Position numbers and translations under genes: made by a program
Assembly: GCF_051020765.1 (NCBI RefSeq)
Contig: NC_134929.1
Coordinates: 22,458,135-22,522,134, forward strand
Length of the DNA stretch: 64,000 bases
Origin: Lasioglossum baleicum
Taxonomy: Eukaryota > Arthropoda > Insecta > Hymenoptera > Halictidae
Direction: 5' to 3'
Notes under the pieces: generated by a model
Databases searched by the model: none
Told to the model about the DNA's origin: nothing
What the model saw: only the letters and a program-made list of their open reading frames with translations
In this document: in pieces, positions 37,602 through 48,092 of the stretch
Position numbering within the stretch: position 1 is the stretch's first letter
Layout of the letters: every line of letters begins with the position of its first letter

Positions 37602-39633
37602 ATGTCGGCGAATATAAAGATCGGAACGCACGACGGTTGCTTCCATTGCGACGAAGCTCTCGCTTGTTTTCTTTTGAAGACGCTGCCGCGGTACAAAGAC
37701 GCAGAAATCGTCAGGTAATATGCATATTACACATACATATACATATTGTATAAATACACACATATATTTAGGTAACACATACACCATAACATATAGCCGG
37801 ATAAGATTCTGAAAAAGTTAACATTATTTTACTGAACACAAAAATGTTCAATATCACATAATACACCTAGAAGAATGTAAAGAAACATCGAGAAAATTGA
37901 TTTTCATTTTCTTTGAAGTACGATGCATTATTTACAAAAATCGGCATCAAAATTAAGAACAACGATTTCAACAATACACACTACAGACCGAAAGTTCGGA
38001 TTCACAGCATGAATTCAGAGAAACAAGATGTTCATAAGAAAAACTGAATGCCTTTTGAGCAACCAAGGAAGATTTATTTGTCATGAAACTTACTGTAAAA
38101 GTATGTTTCACATTTTGTATTATTTTTCTTTATCAAGGAATGCGTATTTTTCGTTAAATTGCTCTTTCATTCAAGCACTGCCTTTATTTTTAATGACGAG
38201 TGCATTGCAAGCATTGTCTTACGCTGGGTGTATAAACTATACAAACAAATAATATTTGATATAATAACGATGGATCATTTCAAAATTTATTGTTATGTTC
38301 GATTTTTACGAAAATCAGCAGGCGATTCCAAGCTTTTGGCCAATAGTGTATGTACTAGGAACTTTCACGTTCCACTGTGCTGAGACATCAAGTGTTAAAT
38401 TTGCTTTTAGATCACGCGATTTAAGTATTTTAAGTACTTGCGACATTGTAGTTGACGTTGGTGGGAAATATGATCCTTCGACACATCGTTACGATCATCA
38501 CATGAGGTAGCTATCGATATTTGTTACTGGGATTTGTCGGTAGGATCATGGTTTGTTAATTCCGTTTCTTTCACGAATTAGAGATTTTAAGGAATCGGTG
38601 AGCACGGTGATGAAGAAACCTGGGTACGATTGGAAAATGAAACTGAGCAGTGCCGGTTTGATTTATTGCCACTTCGGTCATGAGATTATTAAACTATTAT
38701 TTCCAAACATGAGCGATAGCGATGTAGAACGAGTTTTTAAGAAAGTTTATAACACGTTTATTCAAGAAATCGATGGCATAGATAATGGAGTACCAATGTT
38801 CGACGGAGAGGCTGTGTAAGTGATCTATCCTGTGAATATTAGAGTTAGTGGTTCAGGTCTTTACGCTATTTTTCTTTCTAGATATCGCATTGTAACCGAC
38901 ATATCTTCTCGCGTAGATTTTTTAAATCCTTCATGGAACAGCAAAGGCGTTGATAGTAACCAACAATTCTTAAAGGCAGTGGAGCTCACTGGCCAGGACT
39001 TTCTGCAGCATTTAAATTACGCGGTGAACGTATGGTTGCCAGCTAGAACTATCATGGAAGAAGCTATACAAAATCGTTTTGAGGTGACCATTATTAATAT
39101 AGTTATCGGTAAAATTAAGTAGACATTCTGTGGTTGTAATTTTGAGCAATGCCGTTGCCAGCTGTAGTTGGGTAGTATGTAGAGACAAGAAAGATTTGCA
39201 GGTTGATCCAAGCGGGGAGATTGTAGAGTTGTCTCAAGGAATAACATGGCAGGAGCACTTGTTCAGGATAGAGAAAGAATTGGACATAGAACCTGCATTG
39301 AAGTACATCATTTTCCCAGACAAAAACGAGTATCGAATTCGGGCAGTTCCAGTAGCGCACTCCAGTTTTGTGTGCAGGTATACATCCAGCAAATTGATTG
39401 ATTCGTACAAGCAGGAATATTGTTCGCAATCCAAGTACGCGATATTGTTTTGTAGAGTGTTTTTACCAGAGGCTTGGGCCGGTCTGAGGAATGAGGACCT
39501 AGAGGCTACCAGTGGAATCGAAGGCGCCGTTTTTGTGCATACAGTGAGATTTATTGGTGGACATAAAACCAAAGATGGCGCGATTATGATGGCACGCAAG
39601 TCGCTCGAAATTGCAAAGGCGGGATCGCGTTAA
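37602..39633 (+). CDS. MYG1: MYG1 exonuclease-family protein (UPF0160)
   Basis: MYG1 is a DHH-superfamily 3'-5' RNA exonuclease that acts in mitochondria and nucleus in animals. Six exons, 37602-37714, 38411-38506, 38582-38815, 38882-39083, 39202-39377 and 39456-39633, have consistent phases and encode 332 residues (family about 330-380). Landmarks in order: the IGTHDGCFHCDEALACFLL metal-binding start, DIVVDVGGKYDPSTHRYDHH, KLSSAGLIYCHFGHE, EIDGIDNGVP, a W-L-P-A-R block before exon 5, VDPSGEIVELSQG, and a C-terminal GFIGGH-like sequence here reading RFIGGHKTKDGA. The start at 37602 has A at -3. The frame is also open upstream to an ATG at 37371, which could add a mitochondrial presequence. 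The last intron is only 78 bp. Identity is very secure. Confidence 0.96.
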
Positions 39634-39687
39634 CCGTAAGCTTACGTTTATTTATTGATTAGTACAATTGTACAATAATTGTTTCGA

Positions 39688-39693
39688 AATAAA
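39688..39693 (+). terminator. Polyadenylation signal of MYG1
   Basis: AATAAA 55 bases after the MYG1 stop. Confidence 0.6.
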
Positions 39694-41813
39694 CATTTTC
39701 AGTCGACTCCATTGATTTTTCTAGCCCCCTGGACGAGAGAATGTGGTTTTAATCGAGACAGTATGCTTGAATGATCCTTTCCAAAATATTGCAGAATATT
39801 AAATCCCGATTCAATCTATTTCCTTTTTCTGGCAGACATTCTCTCTGTCTTTGTGCCGCGCCGTCGAGGCTTTGAATCGTGGAAAACTCGTTAGCCGGTT
39901 TCCGAAAGAGCCTCGGTTAATTCGTTTTCCCGATTAAATTCTAAACCGACTCTCGTACCTATTCGTTTTTCATTGAACCGTTCATCCCCGAACGTGGCAC
40001 GCCGCGTTTCGAGGCCCACGAACGTTTTTATTGCACATGGAACAATAAAAGTTAGTCGGCCTGAAAAGTCTGGACTGAATTACAGATTTTCATGCGAAAT
40101 TCTACGGACTTTCGAAAATCTTTGAGAAGCTTCAGGGAGAGATGAAAGAAGAATTCTAGTTTGCAGTCTAAACGGTCCCCGCGGTAACGGAAATAATCTA
40201 CGAGCTGCATTTATTCTCGAAGTGAAGGAGTACCGTAATTGCGTGAAGATCTGAAATCTAATTACAGTTCGCGCGATTACGCTGTGGGATTATGGCTCCG
40301 GCGGAAGAAAATTCTTTTAAGCGGCCGCGTGTCGCGATGACATGATTAAAACACAGTTTACGGAAACGACGGGACAGTCGGGAGAATTTTACTTCAGCGC
40401 AACAATTTTGATTTCGCATTTAAAGTAGATAACGAGATGAAGATCCGTGCCGAGGTGGAGAGAAATTGAACGTGCTCCGTTGAACAGGGTTGATTATCAA
40501 TTAGGAATTCCGTGATCAGTTCACGGAGCAGTCCGGGCTTCATTATCAGGCCCTTGCTTTCTATCTCCATCCTTCCGGGGTTGTGGCCGATGCCATGTTA
40601 AAATTATGCGACGACACGTGGCCGCGGTTCGATGAACGTGCTTGACACGGGGTCGGGGAACTGTGTGCTCGATGACGTGGTAAAAGCTCGGGGTAAAACG
40701 CGAATTCATAGTTTGTTCATTAATGATAATCGATGGCTACTTGAATATACAAATTTGTTCTGGGGCAGGATTGATTTTCATGAAAGAATCGTTTGGTACA
40801 TTTTCAAGTGTGTAGTTTCATCCACGTGTTCCGTAAACTTCATTGAAAAATTCGTAAAATTGTAAATTCGGCGGCGTTTTCTGTCAGTCCTGCTTCCAGC
40901 AGCAAGGTTCGAGATTTTCGTTAAGGTTGAAGAAATTTAATATTTGATCACAACAGTTAATTCCCGAACTGAAGGCATAACAGGCGGTGAACGAGAAGAA
41001 AAACGCCTTTCGATCGCGACGCGATTTGAATAATTAATTAGCGCCGCAGAGGCTGGCTGATGAAATCAAGCGGCACTGTTCCGGTCGCTCGCCTTCGTTC
41101 ATTAGCATCTCGTCTCCCTTTCAAAGCCGGTAACCTAATTCGTTAGCCGTTGATGCAGCGCGCCCACGACGAGGGACAAAAATCGAGAAACGGAAGAAGC
41201 GGGAGCGCGGAGCGCCGTTTTGAAACGGGATGGAGACAATGTACGTGAAAGTGTGTGATAATTATTTTAGGAAATGTTTCCGAAAAAATGTGCTGTCTAA
41301 TTAGGACTGTAGCAAGGGAATCGTGGGTTCGAAGGGACAATAGAGGAACCGGGGCAGCAACGAATCGTCCGATAAAGGAAAAACTGTCAAGCAAGTTTGC
41401 CACTTGGCTCAACAAGTAACGATCACCGAAAGTTTCGCTGCGACGGTCGTAACAAACGCATCTGGCGAAAAAGCAGCCTCTCGAGGACGGCATCGAGGAT
41501 TTCTGGGTGCATACAGGCGCACACGAGTGCCGGATAATTGACCGAGTACTCCAATTATTCGCCGGAACCGCATCGAGGACTTTCCTCGGCCGATATTGCG
41601 ACGCGATTTACCAAAAAGTGGAGTTTCCGGTTTGGAACTGCAATAATGGCTGAACAGAAATGGCAGAGATATGCGCATTTATGAAAGCTCCATCCCCACT
41701 ACCTCGGGATGTACCCCAGAAACTCAATGACACTAGAAGGTCAAATAGACAATAGCAATTTAATAATTTAACTTCTTCATTTACAATTTTTCTTGTGAAA
41801 TCGTTAACATCAG

Positions 41814-41938
41814 ACATTTTTCTTATTCAAATGAGCCCAAACATGACACGTGTTTATCCACGCGATGCAGTTGATCCTCGATTAAGGTTCGCACGATCAT
41901 GGTGTCGTGTTTGGGCTCATTTTAATCAGAAAAATATC
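41814..41938. repeat. Inverted repeat able to form a 35-bp stem
   Basis: The left arm (from 41815, core ATGAGCCCAAACATGACAC) and right arm (41902-41938) pair over about 35 bases with three mismatches; the loop is about 50 bases. The core ATGAGCCCAAACA is perfectly complementary. No TA or other target duplication was seen at the edges. Either a small fold-back element or a hairpin RNA gene. Confidence 0.7.
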
Positions 41939-43789
41939 ACGATCACATTGTTGGTAGAATTGCAAGGAGACTAGCGAGCGAGAGAGAGACTAAATCGTCG
42001 AGTAAGCGATTTTCGACGATTGACGGTGCAAAGAATGGAAAAAGGCGGAAGAATCGAGTGTGCTCGTAAAATGATGCAGAACCAACCCCGTAATCCAATA
42101 ATACAGACTCGCCGGCAAAGTGAACGGGGAACGCTTTGACGCGAAGTGTGTCATATTTATTCAACGAATCCCGCGATTCCAACAGCTTGTTTATCGAATT
42201 CGATCCGTAAGCTACGGTGCACAAAATTCATGCGTTCCTCGAGTGCGTCGCTGTGCCGACGCTGTATGATTGGGCGAAAGGTTCTGACGGACTCGACGAT
42301 TTTTCGCGGAATTTTCTTTCTAGAGCGACTGCTATTGACACGTCCGTGAACGAAATTCCAAACGAAAATAATGACGAGAATAGTTGATTGTTTCTCGCGA
42401 TGGTAGCTAGCTGGATTTGGCTGACACAGAGGTATATGCTTCATGTATTCTCTATAGAACAGGCCTTCAGAATTTTTTTCAATCCGGTACCAAAATGGTC
42501 GCCGTTGGAGGAGCGATGGTTGAAAAGGTTGAAAAAAGATAATTTTCCGTAGCAGAGGAGAGGAATTTCTTTCGACAGTGAACGGAGGCGGAAATCTTCG
42601 ACGTGACGGGCAATTATGCGAAATTGCTTATCGCAGTTTGCACCGTGGGGGTCTTTATGACGGAATAATCGGCACACCGGTGCTTTTCCACGGATAGCGT
42701 TTCGTTCAATTACTTAAAAAGGTTCCCTCTGCCGTGAAGTTATCAGCGCGAGACGCGAATTTAATATCGAGACCCCCGGTTGCCTCCCTCTTTTTTTCTC
42801 GCGCTTTTTCCCCTTTTGCGCCATAATAATTGCATCATTTGTCCGTTCCGCCGGGACAGATAAGCTTTTAAGGGAAATTAACAGGGCTTTTCCGCCAGCA
42901 TGAGTGGTGTTAATCTTCCGAGATTAGAGACCTGTCGCCGAGCGGGAGAGGAATTTATAATTTTGTAATTGAATAGAGCTATTCCGTGCAGCTCGCACAA
43001 CCGATTTGTTGTTTTTCCCCGCTTATAGGCTTAACGCGGCCGCCATCTTGGTCTGCGTGGGTGTATCGACGATGGTTGAACTGATTTAATTCAGCTGGAA
43101 TAGAACTTACTAATTACACGTGTCGGTGATATAATATATAATTCTTCACTCTTTGACAGACGTTTATTGGAATTTATGAGGGTGGTGTGTTCTGTTGCGA
43201 AAATACAGATTTATAATAAATAATGCGGTAGGAATATCAAGATAAATCAAAATGGGCGTGGGACGTACAGTCCGAGCCAAAACGTATCAAGTTCTCTAAA
43301 GACGAGAAATAACGAAGTGTCCACGTAGCTGTAGCATCGGTTAAGTGAACATTTGCGGCCGCCCTAGGGATGAATTAATAAAAGTAGACGCGAGGATCGC
43401 GAGGATATTGATTTACAATTCGAAGTTTGAGATTGAAAGGAGGTGCATCATGGGATGGGGCGTCTAGGCAGATGAGATTCACGTTTGATCCTACTGTAAG
43501 AAGAAGGATCGGCCGTTATCTTGATTGATTGATCGACTCCCGTATAAAGCCACTCGGTTCTTCGCGCAGCTAATGGGCCACGCGTTTCCCCATGGGGTAG
43601 TACGAGTGGCTGGTACCCGATACATCCACTGGTAATTGATGGCCCAGTTGTATTAATATTTGTTGGCCGACACGGGCCGTGCCAATTTCGAAAGAATTAT
43701 GACCGTGGCCAAGCAACACGCGTAACAGAGATACGTGCTGAACGATAACGAATTCGGAAAGGAGACGCCGCCGAATGCTCGAGTTCCTG

Positions 43790-44270
43790 AAGTTTACTGT
43801 TTGCGGGGATTTTCGGGACTTGGAAGTTTAATGCTTGGGGATTTTAAAGTTGAGACGTTGGTGGTTTGGAGATTCGAGGACTTTTGGAAGTTATGAGTTT
43901 AGGAAATTGGGGATTTTGGACGTCGCGGACAGAGTTCGAAATTTTTCGAAATTATAAAAGTAGAAGTCCCAGGGATTGAGGGATTTAATATTTACTTAGG
44001 GATTACGCGCTTCGCGCGGTTTAATGAACTGGAAATTAGAATTCGGGAATCCCGGAAAATCTACGGTCTCTCGAGTCTAGAACAACGAGTACAGGAGTTG
44101 TAGGAATTTGAAGACAAAAAATTTAGTATTCGTGGAATGCAGAAAACGTTAAGTTGGCATTTCGGAATCCACGAAATTATTAATTCTGTGGAGAATCGAG
44201 GACAGAGGTGTTGGGAATACAGGAACGCGCGGGGTATGGGCTTGGGAACGGCCGGAATCCAAGAAACACG
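43790..44270 (+). repeat. Degenerate GGGATTTTGGAAGTT-like repeat field
   Basis: Words such as GGGGATTTT, GACTTGGAAGTTTA, GACTTTTGGAAGTTATGAG, GGGATTTTGGAC and GGAATCCACGAAAT/GGAATCCAAGAAAC recur at irregular spacing, with strong excess of G over C on the plus strand. Unit length is not regular enough to define. Confidence 0.4.
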
Positions 44271-44390
44271 GTGCATCCCCGATAATCAATAAGATCCGGA
44301 TAATTTTAATTTCCCCCGGACGACATCCAATTTAAACTAAATACTGGACGCTGAAAATAAACGGTCCGCAGCGTAAATTTGTTCGGTGTT

Positions 44391-44407
44391 CCCCCCCCCC
44401 CCCCCCC
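44391..44407. repeat. C17 homopolymer
   Basis: Seventeen C residues followed by GGG; such runs are prone to length error in sequencing and in cells. Confidence 0.95.
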
Positions 44408-44779
44408 GGGCGAAAGAGAGTCGCCTAAAGGGTGCTCGAAAGCCAGCGTGCACATTGAACGACATTCAAATTAGATTTAAATCGCCGAGCGAGATTTGCA
44501 TGGACGCCGAGATCCTTGAACCGGGGAATAAGAGAGAGGACGTTTTCGTCTTTATTCGAACGTTTGAATAAGTTGTTCAACCCTGTAAACAGGGATACAC
44601 TCCGACTGGGTCGCGCGCGAGGCTCCGTTGAAAATCCGACCTATAAATAATTCACGGGACAAGTATTGCTTAATCAAATCGGTGGAACAATCATTCAATC
44701 GGCGACTGTCAATGGGAATATAAAACTGGAGATCGAACTAGTCGGGGAGCAGCAAATTGTTAGCAGAAAGCTTCTACTA

Positions 44780-44854
44780 GATCGTTCGGGAAGTCATTTC
44801 GTTTTTAAACATAAAAGTTTCTGTCGGAAAAACTAAAGTACTTTCCGAACGACC
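44780..44854. mobile_element. 75-bp mariner-like mini-element
   Basis: TA flanks on both sides; ends GATCGTTCGGGAAGTCATT and, inward from the right, GGTCGTTCGGAAAGTACTT. Ends of this type (GGTCGTTCGGAAAGT) recur at 48064-48092. No coding. Confidence 0.65.
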
Positions 44855-45254
44855 TAATATTTTAGTGAGTTGACTAATGCCTATTTTTCCTACACATCTA
44901 TTTCACCTTCAGCTGGCTAACTATATCACCTAGCCCGCGCAAACATGTCCACCATTTTCTCCTACATCACGATTCCCCTGCTTCTACCCGACATTAAGAA
45001 CCTCCATCAATTCCGAAAACCGACCTTAAACTTTCGAATCCCCTAACCGAGCCCCTAAGCAGTTACGATCCAGCAGTCGTCTAAGAAGACACCCCTATAA
45101 CCAGATTCGTTCCATTTCAGGTGACAGGTGTTTCCCCTCGTCTCCGATGATGGGAGGCCGTTAGCAGAGGCAGGGTCAATGGCGAGGAGGGTGTACAACC
45201 CGTACGGGTCCGTCCCTAGTTGAATAGTCGCGACCGACACCCCGAGACGTTTCA

Positions 45255-45500
45255 AGGCGGAAGACGAAGAAGAAGAAGAGGTGGGGTAGGAGGAGGAGGA
45301 GGAGGTGGTGGTAACGGTGGGTCCCGTGCCAAGAAGATGTGGGTGTTCGCGTGGCCAGGCAGCGTGACTCGCGTGACCCTCACGAGCGATGAATCGTCGA
45401 TCAGCAGCAGGGATGTTGGCTCACGCGGACCCGAGAAAAGCGGTAGCAGCAGGAGAGGTAGTATCAGCAGCAGTGGCATCATCATCATCATCATCATCAG
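45255..45500 (+). repeat. Trinucleotide-rich tracts upstream of the 45.8-kb exon
   Basis: (GAA)n-type run at 45262-45280, (AGG)n at about 45288-45305, GTG/GTAAC imperfect units after it, AGC units near 45440-45475, and an ATC run at 45478-45498. These probably lie in a GC-rich 5' untranslated region. Confidence 0.65.
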
Positions 45501-45845
45501 CGGCGGCGGTGGCGAGCAAGCGAGCGAGAAAGAGAGCGCGGGGAATCACACCGTCATCATCGGCTGGGCATGTACGTCATTTACCCGGCGGACGAGCTGC
45601 TGCGTTTCTATGAGAATCCCGATCACGATCCCATCCCGGTGTTGACTGGCGAACGCCGGCCTAGCTATTGTCGGATCCACTTGATCGCCGTTACTGATCG
45701 AGCCGAGCGAATCGAGGAGGAGAATCGTTGGAGGAAGAAGGGGAAGAGGAGATTCGGCGATCGAGCCGCGACACGAAGAAGAGGCGCACGACGAGGCAGT
45801 GGACCTCGGAACAAGAAGGACACTCGTGCACAGGACGCCAGGACT

Positions 45846-45981
45846 ATGCAAAACAGTCGGGGCACCGGCGACGACGCCGCCGCCGCCGCCGCCGCCAATC
45901 CTTTCAAGGACGTCACGCAGCCCGCGCTCAACGAGCCACTCAAGCAGCACAATGCCGCCACACTCAAGCTCGTGCAGACTG
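45846..45981 (+). CDS. First coding exon of an unidentified gene (partial)
   Basis: An ATG with A at -3 opens a frame of 45 codons that ends at a strong donor (ACTG|GTGAGT) in phase 1. It encodes a polar N-terminus, a seven-residue alanine tract made only of GCC codons (45876-45896), and then an apparently ordered segment beginning NPFKDVTQPALNEPLKQHNA and ending LVQTG. The frame is also open upstream to an ATG at 45570, but that part is Arg/Glu-rich low-complexity sequence and looks like translated leader. GC content and third-position bias rise sharply here relative to the flanks. No partner exon was found downstream, so the gene probably has a very long first intron running past the window. 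I do not recognise the protein. Confidence 0.5.
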
Positions 45982-46105
45982 GTGAGTCTTTCGGTTCTAT
46001 TTTCTTGTCTATCGACCATCGGATGGTCCTGGGATCAGGGAATAACCCCTGAAGTGATCCGCGAAGATGAAGAAATTGGTCCAAAAACTCGATTTATAAT
46101 AAATA

Positions 46106-46304
46106 GACTGCGGATTTTATGCATTCATAACAAAAATGGGCTCGTACAGTTTAAAACAGTGGAGGTATTAAAAAGATTTAAGGCCACCAGTGCATATTAG
46201 TTTCACCTTAATAAGATAATTAAAAGAAGAATGAAATTTTTATGTGGCTCCTGTGTCTGGCAATCAATGCAAACATTTTCTATTTTGCATAAAGATCCGC
46301 AGTC
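46106..46304. mobile_element. Short inverted-repeat element, GACTGCGGATC family
   Basis: 199 bp flanked by TA on both sides, with ends GACTGCGGATTTTATGCAT and TGCATAAAGATCCGCAGTC. Belongs to the same subfamily as 63179-63375 by its right interior (GGCAATCAATGC..ACATTTTCTATTTTGCAT). Confidence 0.85.
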
Positions 46305-47827
46305 TAATAATAAAACACAGAAGGCATAGAAAATTGAAACTTGATACACAGGTAGCCGTTGGCCCAAAGGGGTGCACGGATATGCTTTTATCTCGGAAAT
46401 CCTACAGGATCAAGTGCTAAAAATAAATAAGCGGCATATGTATCTCCAGAAATAAACCAGCCGTTGATTTCTCAATGGGATTTATACTACTTGGTGAATA
46501 ATTTCCCAGAACCTGTTCTACCAAGTTTCAGCCCTATGACTCGTCTGTAAGGCATCCACAGGTAGCTCGCTATAGGATTCCGGTGACTTTACGTTACAAG
46601 GGTTGAGAAGTGGAAGGTCGTAGGCCGCGAGACAGAAAAGGAAGTATGGGAATTCTGTTGCGAGAGAATAGGACGCGGAACTATATGGAAAACAGCGAAT
46701 ATTGTACCTCGTAGCGCGTCTCAAAGGCTTACGGTGTTAGGGATTAAATAGACTTTGTCGTCCAGGGTAGAATGCTATACGCGCGCTTCTATGCTATTGC
46801 TAAAACTGAGTACGATTTAATGATTTAATTATGTATTTTCAATTCTCGTTTCGTTTTGGTTTGCTGTCTTTTGAATTTGATAATTCGCAGTCTACTCGTT
46901 CATTAATCGGAGCATGATCCCTGGGCGTGACTGCTGGTTTCACGGTTTTATGATCCCGCAGAAGCGAGGTCACCTGTTTGCAAGTACTTTCCAAAGGCAC
47001 TTGTCCACGTAAGGGTGACCCCTGATTTCAATAAATTTCCATAACGTAAATAGTGCAAGCTTTTCTCTCCTGTCTTTGCCACTGTAACGTATGGACGCTG
47101 GCTAATGCACCCTCGTGCGCGCGTACATGGTATAAACAGCACGCAGACACAATACGCAATTCAAGAGGGGTTTATTGTGGTTCGCCAACAACGGATGGGC
47201 TCTGTCAGGAAGGCCGACCTTCCCACCGCACAACTTTTCCCCCCTGTAATCCTGAACTGATTAAAACCGATATATCCGCTAAATAAAACACCTGATTATA
47301 AATACGTACTCGAAATTATACAAGTGGATAATTGCTGCTCGATTTCAATGTTGTATTCTTATTTTCAAGCTCGATTTTGCTTGCACACGTCTTTTCGCTG
47401 GTATTTGAAGTATCTCTTTTTAACCGTTCTACAAGAGCGTCCAATTACCTCGTCACACAAACAGAGTAGTCGAGCCTGATTACACGTGCCATGGTCAAAG
47501 GTCCCCGCGTGCACGCGCCTTTCGTGATTAAAGGCTGTTTCCCCTCTTATTTAGTAGCTGGTAACGCTGTACGTTTAGGACACCCTGTTGTTTATTATTT
47601 CACCGCGGTGGAACAGGGTGTAACGCTCTATTCTGTAATGTGCGTCCAGGTTTCGTGCTCCGGTGCTGTAACTCACCACCGAGACCGCCCTCGAACGAGC
47701 CACTTGGCTGCTTCTCTTGTCGAAACGCGCGCTATCCTCTGGCGGGCGAATCTCTTCATCCCTTTGGGAACATTTGATAGTACAGGAATTGTTTTGGGCA
47801 GTTTAAAATAAGGTTCAGTAATAATTA
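46305..47827. other. Non-coding stretch, probably intron
   Basis: No exon recognised. The frame at 47491-47811 has no family motif. A nested palindrome lies at 47579-47620. Near 46884-46898 a lone TTCGCAGTCTA resembles a solo end of the GACTGCGGATC family. Confidence 0.45.
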
Positions 47828-48028
47828 GACTGCGGATCTTGATGCAAAATAAAAATGTTCTGCGTCGATTGGGGGGAGCAGGAATGAAATAAAGATTTAT
47901 TTCATCCCTTAATGACTTTGTTACATTGAGAACAACATTACAATATTCTTAAATTTTTCTAATCCTTTACTGTTCTACATATATTTCACCCGAACAATTT
48001 CTTCATAAATGCATAAAGATCCGCAGTC
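47828..48028. mobile_element. Short inverted-repeat element, GACTGCGGATC family (reverse orientation)
   Basis: 201 bp, TA on both sides, ends GACTGCGGATCTTGATGCA and TGCATAAAGATCCGCAGTC. Its reverse complement aligns end to end with 63179-63375 (AAATATA..ACAGTAAA, AATGTAACAAAGTC.TTAAGGGATGAAAT), so it is the opposite orientation of the same subfamily. Confidence 0.88.
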
Positions 48029-48063
48029 TAGTAATAACAAATGGAAGTAACGCCATCTCTACA

Positions 48064-48092
48064 CGAAAAACGAAATGACTTTCCGAACGACC
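48064..48092. mobile_element. Solo end of the GGTCGTTCGGAAAGT mariner-like family
   Basis: Reading inward from the TA at 48093: GGTCGTTCGGAAAGTCATTT followed by CGTTTTTCG, the same terminus as the mini-element at 44780-44854. No second end was found, so it is a fragment, 36 bp after the preceding element. Confidence 0.55.

Larger units (their letters stand above)
39700..45200. other. Non-coding stretch between MYG1 and the 45.8-kb exon
   Basis: No recognised gene. It holds the hairpin at 41814-41938, a purine-rich degenerate repeat field at 43790-44270, a C17 tract, and a 75-bp mariner-like mini-element. Open frames here overlap on both strands and lack motifs. Confidence 0.5.

Noticed and set aside
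45570..45845. In-frame upstream extension of the 45.8-kb exon
   Set aside because: Arg/Glu/Lys-rich low-complexity sequence looks like translated leader; the later ATG has better context. Left open as an alternative.
47491..47811. 106-codon frame on the plus strand
   Set aside because: No motif, no splice context, and the region contains a palindrome expected of non-coding DNA.
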